Assembly (NCBI GenBank): GCA_001579985.1
Contig: LRSR01004324.1
Location: 39,142-103,141 of the forward strand
DNA: 64,000 bases
DNA from: Hypsibius dujardini
Lineage: Eukaryota; Tardigrada; Eutardigrada; Parachela; Hypsibiidae
Direction: 5' to 3'
Shown: one piece after another, positions 58,001 through 64,000 of the stretch
Layout of the letters: the number at the start of each line of letters is the position of its first letter
Position numbering within the stretch: position 1 is the stretch's first letter
The notes under the pieces: generated by a model
Database searches by the model: none
What the model saw: the letters and a program-made list of their open reading frames with translations, nothing else
What the model was told of the DNA's origin: nothing
Program-made: the position numbers and the translations under genes

Positions 58001-61000
58001 TTATGCTGTGCAAAACTTCCCAATACCGGGAACTTTAAAGCTGTTCGCTGTTTTTTGGGCATGACAAGTTATTACAGAAGGTACATCTATGATTATGCTA
58101 CCATCGCCGGACCCTTGACAGCGCTGACCCGAAAGGACGTGCCTTTATTTGGCGACCAGCACAGCAATCCGCTTTCGAAACTCTCAAAACAAAGCTCACA
58201 ACTGCACCCATTCTGGCACATTACGACTCAAGCCGACCGGTCGAACTGGCCACAGATGCAAGTGCAGACGAGTTGGTTGCGGTTTGTACTCAGAGAGACG
58301 GTGAACACGTACGAGTCATTGCATTTGCTGCCAAGGCAACAAACAAATGCCAGTGAAATTATGGAGTTACTGAACTGGAACTGTTGGCTGTTGTGTTTGC
58401 AATTGAGAAATTTCATTATTATGTATCTAGTCTTCCGTTTAAATTGCACACTGATCATATGGCCATTGCCACACTGTTAAAAACAAAAAATCCAACAGGC
58501 CGTTTGGCACGATGGGTCCTGCGGTTAAGTCCCTATGACTTCAGGTTATATATAGGCCAGGTCGGCTTAATGTTGTGGCCGATGCATTATCAAGATACCC
58601 TGCAAATGGACCATCCGAAAATAGCATGAAAATTCCTTGTATGATTAATGATATTATTGATGTAGAGACGCATCAGCAGAATGACTCGTTTTGTAAACCT
58701 TTAATCGGCATTTTGAAGTCACAATGTACCGACAGTCGGCAGAGGCAAAAAGCACTATTTTATATTCTAAAAGATAAAATACTATATCGGAAGGTTGTGA
58801 GGGATGGAAGAGCTGCTTTTTTAATCGTCATTCCCAAGTCGTTAGTAAAAACGGTTTTGCAAGAGGCACACGACTCGTTATGTGGGGGGGCACATGGCGG
58901 TCTCCCGCACATACGCTCGGATCCACGACAGGTATTATATACCAGGTGGCATTGAACAGGTCGCACGATGGGTAGCTAGCTGTGAAACATGCCAGCATAA
59001 AAATAATCCTATTCGGAGACCAGGGGGATTTTTACAATTTTTGCAAGTTAAAGGACCCTTTGTGCGGATGCATTTTGACTTCTGCGGTCCATTTTTGAAA
59101 ACGCAAAGGCGTAACCAGTATATTCTGTTGGGGGTGTGCCCATTCACTAAATTTGTTATGGCAAAACCCGTTCCAGCAGCAACTGCATCTGCCGCAGCCC
59201 AATTTGTAGTAAATCAAGTTATCTTACAGCATGGAATGATGGAACAATGCCTCACTGACAGGGGTAGCCATTTTAAAAACCGACTTATGGAAGAGTGGCC
59301 ACAGACGGATGGAATGGCCGAACGCAGTTTAAAAAGCTGTGTAAATGGTTTGTCTCATTACACATCCGACCACGGTAAAGATTGGGACTTGTTTTTACCG
59401 TATGTTATATGGGCAAAGAATACCGCCAAATCAGAAACGACTGGCTATAGCCCTTTTGAGTTGGTCTATGGCCGATCTCCAGCCCGACACTTAAATATTG
59501 CTCTTCAATATGATGGTTTAGAATCAATTGAAAATCCAACGGAGTATGTCCAACATATTCAGAGATGGCTTGAGCAGGCGAGGCAAGTCGTTTTAGAGAT
59601 AGTTAACCATACACACGATAAGGAAGCCAATCGTTATAATGATAAACGCTCAATAATTGAATTCAAGGTGGGTGATCTTGTACTTGAATGGACACCGGTG
59701 ACGGCGGTCGGAATGGTATCTGAAATGACGCGGAAATGGAGGGGACCGATGAGAGTGGTCAAACAGACCAGTCCGGTCAATTACATGATTGAAAGAATAA
59801 ATGGTAGGCGTAAGCCATACATAGTACACGTCGAAAGACTAAAGTTGTATTATGAAAGAGAAGCAGAAGAGGTATATCCTCTAACTATTTTAGAGGATGG
59901 CGTACCAAGTGAAAGGGTACAAAACACGATCGACCACGAGCCTCATAATCAGTCGGAATCACACGAAGAGTTTGATAACGAAGATTTTAACGCTAGTCCG
60001 ACTGCTTCGCGACCGAAAAGGATCATCCGTCCACCCGACCGTCTTATTAACGCAGGTGTGCTGCCTTAATAGTTCGACTAAAATCTGCCTACTTGCGGAT
60101 ATACAGTGTATATACACAATGTCTGTTGTCGAACCTGATGTTACAAAGTGTGGCGATTTGATGAATAGCCGCCTAGATTACGACATTCTGTCCCCGACTG
60201 TGTCGGACTCATTGGAGATAATGGTAAGTGACGCTGAGCGCGAGAGTTTGGAAGAGAAAGGCTTGAATGCTCTTTTAGTATGGGGTGATGAGTACGAGAA
60301 GCTCCAGGAGGCGAAGAAAGCGGGAAATATTGAGAAGGCTTTCTCTCGCAAGTGTGTGTGTGGAGAAATTAACAGTGACACGACACCGATTGAACAGATC
60401 ATTCCGGATGATATGCCGCATACGGAAATTGAGTGCTTAATGGTACGAGAAGCTCCGGACCAAAGCTTGGCAAAATGTTTGCACCATTGTGTCGGGATGG
60501 AAATCAAACTACCGGAAAACAAACAGGCAATCATGGCCTGCCGCATGCATTTAAAGATGTTAATCAAACATCAGGTGTGCAGCTGCGGAGTTGCAGCGGT
60601 TAAAACGCCGCAGAAAGGATGGATGCAATGTGCATTATTTCACCTTTGGCATAATTGCTGTGCGACTCACTGCCCCCATTGTGTGACTATAAGTAGAGAA
60701 CAGGCAGACGGAAGCGGTGATTCTTATGAGCAAGGAGCTCCATTTAATCCAACCCCAATTTATTTCTATCGCTATGGGATTTCGGATATCCGAGTAAGCA
60801 GCCATCGTGAAGGAGCTAAGAATCACAACAACATGGCAACTTTAAAGGACTATGCTCGGGTAATACATTCCCACACAATCTTATCAACTGAGGCCTACAC
60901 TAAGATTGACAAAATCATCCAGTCCAACGGAATACTGGCTACTTTGACTGGGTTGGCTGACTCAGTATGCAAGCAGTGTGCGCCAGTAGTAAATTACGCA

Positions 61001-63508
61001 ACCATGGGCGTGGCCTTCCAAGCTGCGGCTCCGACGGAGGAGCTGTTCTCTATCAAAAAAGGTGTTTCAACAGGATGCCCCTGCGCAGATTTTACGGCAG
61101 ATGCACGCACTCCGTCAAACAGTCAGCAAATGGTTTTGCATCGGGTGGCACTGGGAGGCCAGTGCCAGGCCAGAATTAAAAACGGGAATGGATTTGAAAC
61201 AAATTGCTTAAATGAGCACGAATCCGTCGGAATGTATGTCATGAATCCTACCGGCAACAGGGTCCCAACCTTTTTGTGCATAACTCATAGGATGGACGCT
61301 GAAAACCATAAGCTGTGCTTATGCGGATGTTTCCCAGTTGTACCGAATCAAGCTGGAATTTTAATGTGCAACAGCGGCCATCTTTATCACAAGGAGTGTG
61401 GGATACGGCCATCAAATGGATGTCCCCACGGACCGTGCGTTCGAGAAAATACGGCTACCAAAGGAACCTACAACCGTGGCGGTAGAGGTGGAGGACGGAG
61501 TGGGACATCATCCCGCTTCTCAAATAGCTCGCGGGTCTCACTGATGTCTATGGTGAGTGTTGCCTTGTTGTGCTTGATAACTGCCGTTAATGGTCACTCA
61601 ATGATAGCCTGCGATTGCACTAAACCACGTGTGGTAGGTGTGGTCGAAATGGGCAAGTTTTCTAGTTGTAATATGCCTGTCACAAACCCAAAGCTGTCTG
61701 CAGTGCAGTACGAGCTATTTGAGTTTAACGATAAGCAGAAAAGATTTAGCGGTTATGCCTGCAAAGTTACGCGCAAGGTGATGCGGATTAAAACCTTTTG
61801 GGATTTTAATACAGATACGGTATTTACCGAAAGTGCACAAACTGTTGAACCACAGACCTGTTGGTCCATGGTGCAGACGGGAAGATGTGCGGGCAACAGT
61901 ATGATTCAAGACGGAAACACTTGGCGTTTTGACGCAGTTCCCCATGCGACAGGTAGTTGGTGGAGGGAGACATTTAATGAAGTGGATAGCTGTGTGTACA
62001 TAGTTGCTACTTTGGAACAGAGAGGCGATGATTTAGCTGTGTGGTCAGCCAGTATGAAATTAGCTGAGAAACGAAGTACAGGATACTCCATTCACCACAC
62101 AACAACATACGTGTGGTAGGGTAAGTTGGACGTAGTCGAGAAAGACTGCTCCGTTGTATCTACATACCCTGGTATAGCGTACTCCACTAATTTTACAGAG
62201 GAGAACGCAGTAGGCATGGCCAGAATACAAGATCCTTATAATCAGTTAGACTTCATGGTTAATTTCACAATGCGAATCCGTATCAGTAACTTTCGATGCA
62301 TTTAAATCGAAATGTGGTTACCAACCTGTTTACAAAAACTGGACAATCGGGCGTGATGGTGTCACCTTAAAAAAACTCAGCCCTTGTTATTGGACCGACT
62401 CAATGGTTAATTTTAATGGTACTTTACATCACTGGCAAAATGGTGGATGGTCAATTATGGCGCCCAATTTTCACGCAGGTGTTATCCAATCAAGGTCAGC
62501 AGTCAAATTTACACCAGACTTTGATCGCTCAGAAACGTTTCTCGCTTCGGCTCTCGAACAAGACCCATCTCTGATGTATTCTTTCTTAGGAGAAATTACT
62601 GGTTTGATTACCGAACAAGGTAGTACGAGCGTTGACCATTTTATTTCGACAATTCAAGAACAACAGGAGTTGCCTAAACATATGTCTCTCTTAACTAAGG
62701 TCGGCTACGGTATCTTGGGCAGTGCGTTAATAGCTGTGATTATTTTCCTGTTATGCCTGCTCGATAAGGTTACAGACTGCAGTGCAGTTCTGTGGTTGCA
62801 AATCATTAAAATCTTCACTTATACTTTCACTAGACCCCCCACTTACGCGGAAGTCAATCAAGATCCGACGGTCCATTATAACACCACTTCAGCCATTCAA
62901 CCGGAGTTTCCCATGATGCCATCTCGTCCTACTTCCGCTGTGTACCCGGAACTACCTTTGCCATCAACCACTTCTCCACCCTTCGCACCTCCATATCCCG
63001 ACGGAGGAGTCCAACTCCTACTTCACCCTCAAGCTGGCTTGCGTACGATCAATCTCAGTGCGTAATGTCCCATCTCCAATTTTCTTTTCATCATTTTTTT
63101 ATCGATTATGGTATCCACAAAAAAATTTATAAAATTAAAAAAAAAGAAAAAAAAGAAAAAAAGTGTGTTTATAAATATCGAGAACGATATTTTGAGTCGA
63201 GCTGGGGAATTTGTCGCGGGTAAAATATTGTTCTTTTGTTCTAGTTTCAAGGCGCATATTCTGTTCTATTTATTTTTACGCTAAAGAAGCCTTCGGCTTC
63301 TTGACATACTGTATATATATTACCGTATTGTATGGATACAGCCATTTCTGGTCTTCGTCTCGTTATAATAAAGTTATTGTGAGGTTGACGTGTGTGGGCG
63401 CTACACTACCAATGTCTATGGACATCGGGAGGTGTGAGCTTTGGAAATATTCTTTCAGAACCTGCTTTCCAGACAGCCAAAGGTGCGATCAGAGGGCAAA
63501 ATCAATAG
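52094..63508 (+). CDS. Astacin metalloprotease fused to bulb-type lectin domain (last exon split by an LTR element)
   Basis: Exons 52094-52164, 52233-52356, 52461-52519, 52595-52641, 52726-52787 and 53931-54499, all GT/AG and in phase. They encode the mature astacin start YRWPGGIVPY, the zinc motif region HELMHALEFFHEHARAD, a turn SILHYPS, and the family C-terminal SGIDIRKISLMYKC. After the last astacin cysteine the same exon runs straight into a bulb-type lectin domain (GESLWSPDGNVRLAMEMDGN, AIWSS, MQADGNLAMY, LVWST). At 54500 an LTR retrotransposon interrupts the exon; beyond it, 63410-63508 continues in frame for 32 codons to TAG. The present allele would end in LTR-derived codons (CRG, stop). 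Two oddities are Glu where the HExxHxxG motif has Gly, and Leu where the Met-turn has Met. Probable secreted protease-lectin; the substrate is unknown. Confidence 0.8.
52788..53930. other. Large intron of the astacin-lectin gene
   Basis: 1143 bp between the zinc-motif exon and the lectin exon, bounded by GTAAAT and TTTTACAG. Contains C-rich and G-rich runs (52990-53180) and no accepted gene. Confidence 0.6.
54158..54499 (+). other. Bulb-type lectin domain segment
   Basis: Encodes three repeats of the beta-prism II fold: AMEMDGNLVLYNQ is close to the QxDxNxVxY mannose-binding motif, SMQADGNLAMYH is a second, and the third is degenerate (VLDQGYFCLYK). The terminal strand is cut by the retrotransposon; the missing part (CLWTSGGVS and so on) lies at 63410-63508. 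Confidence 0.75.
54496..54499. repeat. Target site duplication CTAC (left)
   Basis: CTAC precedes the 5' LTR and is repeated at 63406-63409 after the 3' LTR, marking a 4-bp staggered integration as in many Ty3/gypsy elements. Confidence 0.85.
54500..54693 (+). repeat. 5' LTR
   Basis: 194 bp, TG...CA ends. Contains TATATATATTA (TATA-like, about 54601), an AATAAA (about 54656) and a stable hairpin AAGAAGCCTTCGGCTTCTT at 54572-54590 with a C(UUCG)G tetraloop as RNA. Confidence 0.92.
55027..56520 (+). CDS. gag: Retrotransposon Gag (capsid and CCHC nucleocapsid)
   Basis: Open frame of up to 497 codons from 55027; the first in-frame ATG is near 55159 (MAVPQVLDAAG), and the frame is open upstream to about 54955 without an earlier ATG. 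Capsid-like retrotransposon Gag region: PTFSGQPHEDGDEYLIRFER, KLKHFYLAFKKNALKWHEA, WNEMKTEFLKTFG. Near the C-terminus is one zinc knuckle CYECGQTGHITRAC (C-x2-C-x4-H-x4-C) followed by an RNQ-rich tail that binds RNA. It forms the particle that packages the element's RNA in the cytoplasm. The protease frame follows in another frame after about 20 nt, so a ribosomal frameshift or readthrough would be needed. No lesions seen. Confidence 0.88.
   Translation: MRLPSGVENAVQDFENSEDENLQEVDNVLEPVRGNLHDELQAAVMAVPQVLDAAGVAALVVGLQQNLPARPQNTHVNLKDLPTFSGQPHEDGDEYLIRFERYAMYYGMTDADKLKHFYLAFKKNALKWHEANKAITTWNEMKTEFLKTFGKSRVDYDLAGVAGKIFASDDPLNYVFQMLSYIEATSPQATDAERCTRLFEGLPSALKAAFVRDPPRTVKTFISRMRDVGRESQYNQRAGMNVGYMSNPFAVTNGSLQYPDRPTQVYDMSGPVGYNGHVPLVSNGLMGNNTLSIAERLLQQYGVPCKPGVITQSFANIPQLSQGPTAAQMGEMVKEANQTAELEKLKEQITRLSLLVGQQMANNDRRDGPYRQNNYRTLPPNRSITQDGRQRCYECGQTGHITRACMSRTNQQNTRQNFDRNRGGPPQRPNYTVQGDAYRSSQPQTYEPVQYGAVRGNILPHTYTEAVTNGAQTVHGTQQAQQMGRQFTNNLNSHRAV
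56538..56900 (+). CDS. Aspartic protease (retropepsin) of the LTR element
   Basis: VIDSGSGISCVS carries the DSG catalytic triplet and LLLGVDFF is the hydrophobic-hydrophobic-Gly flap partner of retropepsins. The frame begins near 56538 without needing an ATG (KPIEVVGFTGAVTC), as expected for a Gag-Pro product. A frameshift near 56890 separates it from the following linker (56815-57096 frame), a degenerative lesion. Confidence 0.75.
   Translation, partial: ELKPIEVVGFTGAVTCRVLLNDEVVTAVIDSGSGISCVSQSCSESRGMKTEKWEGPSVSVLSGDTVTIEKATKVDVELAGLKLRGTCAVVKVFGFELLLGVDFFKYPVVVGLSKQFAYQS
57009..58480 (+). pseudogene. pol: Reverse transcriptase and start of RNase H (frameshifted)
   Basis: RT blocks in order: VVVPKKDETKRIAIDFRPLN, KFFTTLDLYCGYFNIEI, YRFERMPFGLCNAPATFVR, then VLPFIDDFIIHS (catalytic pair as FIDD rather than the usual Y-x-DD) and KFLGHQVSALGI. 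Near 58040 the frame shifts to MTSYYRRYIYDYATIAGPL, and further shifts occur before 58390. It would copy element RNA into DNA in particles; here it cannot be made as one protein. Confidence 0.85.
58384..58640 (+). pseudogene. pol: RNase H fragment of pol
   Basis: ELLAVVFAIEKFHYYVSSLP, HTDHMAIATLL and RLARWVLRLSPYDF match the C-terminal half of gypsy RNase H. A frameshift separates it from ADALSRYPAN at 58575-58605, which leads into the integrase frame. Confidence 0.75.
58575..60069 (+). pseudogene. pol: Integrase with HHCC, shortened catalytic core and GPF/Y-like tail
   Basis: The N-terminal zinc region is split by a frameshift near 58900 (QEAHDSLCGGAHGG, then CETCQHK). Core: FVRMHFDFCGPF (first Asp), CLTDRGSHF (second Asp) and TDGMAERSLKS (Glu). 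Only about 20 residues separate the last two acids, where D,D-35-E integrases have about 35, so about 15 codons appear deleted in frame after NRLMEE. The C-terminal part VGDLVLEWTP, RKWRGPMRVV, YIVHVERLKLYY is a GPY/F-type module. The deleted core predicts no integration activity. Confidence 0.82.
60119..62119 (+). CDS. Third ORF: two EHMT-like Cys/His modules joined to an envelope-like glycoprotein
   Basis: Read from ATG 60119 (MSVVEPDVTKCGD); 666 codons to a TAG. Residues about 79-188 form Cys/His module 1 (KCVCGEI, CLHHC, CRMH, CSCG, CCATHCPHC). Residues 320-440 form module 2 (CPCADF, CQAR, CLNEHES, CITH, CLCGC, GHLYHKEC, CPHGPC). The spacing and the C-x-C / C-x2-H / C-x-CG / H-x2-HKxC / CPH order resemble the zinc-binding cysteine-rich region of EHMT1/2. 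A glycine/arginine linker follows. Next is a signal-peptide-like segment (SMVSVALLCLITAVNG, about 475-492), then a cysteine-bearing ectodomain (IACDCTKP, GYACKVTRKV). The stop at 62117 falls inside the ectodomain; the anchor part lies at 62403-63065. The two halves may be cleaved at the internal signal peptide. Confidence 0.7.
   Translation: MSVVEPDVTKCGDLMNSRLDYDILSPTVSDSLEIMVSDAERESLEEKGLNALLVWGDEYEKLQEAKKAGNIEKAFSRKCVCGEINSDTTPIEQIIPDDMPHTEIECLMVREAPDQSLAKCLHHCVGMEIKLPENKQAIMACRMHLKMLIKHQVCSCGVAAVKTPQKGWMQCALFHLWHNCCATHCPHCVTISREQADGSGDSYEQGAPFNPTPIYFYRYGISDIRVSSHREGAKNHNNMATLKDYARVIHSHTILSTEAYTKIDKIIQSNGILATLTGLADSVCKQCAPVVNYATMGVAFQAAAPTEELFSIKKGVSTGCPCADFTADARTPSNSQQMVLHRVALGGQCQARIKNGNGFETNCLNEHESVGMYVMNPTGNRVPTFLCITHRMDAENHKLCLCGCFPVVPNQAGILMCNSGHLYHKECGIRPSNGCPHGPCVRENTATKGTYNRGGRGGGRSGTSSRFSNSSRVSLMSMVSVALLCLITAVNGHSMIACDCTKPRVVGVVEMGKFSSCNMPVTNPKLSAVQYELFEFNDKQKRFSGYACKVTRKVMRIKTFWDFNTDTVFTESAQTVEPQTCWSMVQTGRCAGNSMIQDGNTWRFDAVPHATGSWWRETFNEVDSCVYIVATLEQRGDDLAVWSASMKLAEKRSTGYSIHHTTTYVW
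62120..63065 (+). pseudogene. C-terminal part of the envelope-like glycoprotein (after stop and frameshift)
   Basis: The frame continues past the TAG to about 62250, then shifts; 62403-63065 is open for 220 codons. It contains a single strong membrane span (YGILGSALIAVIIFLLCLL, about residues 98-116 of this piece) and a proline-rich cytoplasmic tail (RPPTYAEVNQ, PSTTSPPFAPPYPDGG) with PPxY-like motifs (PPTY, PPYP) of the type that recruits budding machinery in retroviruses. Together with the upstream ectodomain this is a type I glycoprotein layout. The breaks mean no complete envelope protein is encoded. Confidence 0.7.
63212..63405 (+). repeat. 3' LTR
   Basis: 194 bp. Differs from the 5' LTR at three positions (near ATTACC/GTATGG and CCATTT). 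Followed by target duplication CTAC at 63406-63409 and the resumed host exon. Confidence 0.92.
63410..63508 (+). pseudogene. Displaced 3' end of the astacin-lectin last exon
   Basis: Continues the lectin frame after removal of the element and one CTAC: 32 codons to TAG, with the bulb-lectin-like CLWTSGGVS just after the junction. Cut off from its promoter by 8.9 kb. Confidence 0.7.
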
Positions 63509-63744
63509 CGCTTTTTGCCGAAAACACCGGAACTGGCAGTTCCTGAGGTCAAACATTTAAACTATTGGGATTTGATTGACAATTAATTCAGTCGGGGTTG
63601 AGCCAACTATTGAGACAAAATATGGTTTCTTGTTATCTTAAACCAGTCACCGTATGCTTGCGATCTCAAGGAAGAGGTAAGCCCCGCCTCCGTTAGTATG
63701 GCCCTGCACTCGATTGAACGTTCAATCTGATTCAGACGGCAATT

Positions 63745-63855
63745 GGCAGTGGCAGTGGCACTATTGCAATGGCACTATTGCAATGGCACTATGGCAATGG
63801 CACTATGGCAATGGCACTATGGCAATGGCACTATGGCAGTGGCAGTGGCACTACC
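63745..63855 (+). repeat. 15-bp minisatellite
   Basis: About six near-perfect units of GGCACTATGGCAAT/GGCACTATTGCAAT, bordered by GGCAGT repeats. The apparent Trp/His/Gly open frames here are artefacts of the repeat. Confidence 0.85.
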
Positions 63856-64000
63856 GCGTGGAAACTGGGAAAGTAGGTCACCACTCATTCGACAGAGAAT
63901 GTTCTCCTCTTTCATTTTATCATAAGGGAACATCCGTTAATGACGTCAGTATTGGTTAGGGGGCGGGGGCGCGAAAAATATCTGACGAACTCTGACTGGA
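63856..64000. other. Window end, nothing recognised
   Basis: Short unique sequence with a G-rich run at 63958-63970. Confidence 0.4.

Larger units (their letters stand above)
54500..63405 (+). mobile_element. Ty3/gypsy LTR retrotransposon with EHMT-like zinc modules and envelope-like glycoprotein
   Basis: 8906 bp. 194-bp LTRs (54500-54693 and 63212-63405) start TGTCGCGGG and end GGCGCTACA, and differ at three visible positions (about 1.5%). Order: LTR, primer-binding region at 54696 (TGGAGGCCGTACC), gag, protease, RT, RNase H, integrase, long third ORF, A/G-rich tract (63135-63165), LTR. RT before integrase places it in the Ty3/gypsy group. Gag is open, but protease/RT/RNase H carry frameshifts, the integrase core is shortened, and the third ORF has a stop and a frameshift, so the copy seems defective. 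It sits in the same orientation as, and within the last exon of, the astacin-lectin gene. Confidence 0.92.

Noticed and set aside
59897-60118. Extending the third ORF of the LTR element upstream of 60119
   Set aside because: This part overlaps the integrase C-terminus in another frame and has ordinary shadow composition; the ATG at 60119 follows the integrase stop by about 50 nt and starts a coherent protein.
63714-63959. Trp/His/Gly-repeat protein
   Set aside because: Product of a 15-bp minisatellite, open in two frames.
1-64000. CRISPR arrays, bacterial operons, rRNA or tRNA genes
   Set aside because: None seen. No cloverleaf with intact A and B boxes and no spacer-repeat arrays; gene structure is eukaryotic throughout.

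Overview
This is animal nuclear DNA. Spliced genes with short phase-conserved introns (about 65-90 bp), signal-peptide exons, an ATP synthase subunit f gene, DD37D mariner-like transposons and a Ty3/gypsy LTR element all point to a metazoan. The drosomycin-like peptides and the arthropod-like subunit f C-terminus suggest an arthropod, perhaps a crustacean; that is inference and no species can be named.

Layout. (1) A tandem family of secreted LDL-receptor class B (YWTD) plus EGF genes on the + strand occupies much of 1-50 kb. There are seven copies: A 1-2192, B 11954-14111, C 17387-18552, D 24348-27143, E 32706-34626, F 38789-39286 and G 46394-49688. Only B and G keep all six recognisable exons open. 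The others carry a lost exon, frameshift, lost splice donor, 5' truncation or lost stop. Copies of a convergent ATP synthase subunit f gene (- strand) travel with the array, all incomplete or interrupted. (2) Between copies lie two genes for drosomycin-like cysteine-stabilised peptides (36826-37350 with two modules; 42914-43702 with three), a bulb-type lectin gene broken by a frameshift (21040), a secreted protein gene with an in-frame stop (28820-29965), an orphan NOL6-like exon (41093-41445), and fragments of P-element/THAP9-like and DD37D transposons. One DD37D copy (30698-31988) is apparently complete, with perfect 34-bp terminal inverted repeats. (3) At 52.1-63.5 kb lies an astacin-type metalloprotease fused to a bulb-type lectin domain. 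Its last exon is split by an 8.9-kb Ty3/gypsy element (54500-63405, 194-bp LTRs, 4-bp target duplication).

The retroelement is the most unusual object. It has gag, protease, RT, RNase H and integrase, then a long third ORF. That ORF begins with two cysteine/histidine-rich modules resembling the zinc-binding cysteine-rich region of the EHMT1/EHMT2 (GLP/G9a) methyltransferases, and continues through an internal signal peptide into an envelope-like glycoprotein with a C-terminal membrane anchor. The pol region has several frameshifts and a shortened integrase core, so this copy looks inactive, but the two LTRs differ at only three positions.

Together, the non-transposon genes (adhesive YWTD/EGF proteins, defensin-like peptides, lectins, a protease-lectin) look like a fast-evolving cluster of secreted, possibly immune or extracellular-matrix, proteins. 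That functional grouping is inference. All exon borders were read by eye from splice signals and paralogue comparison.
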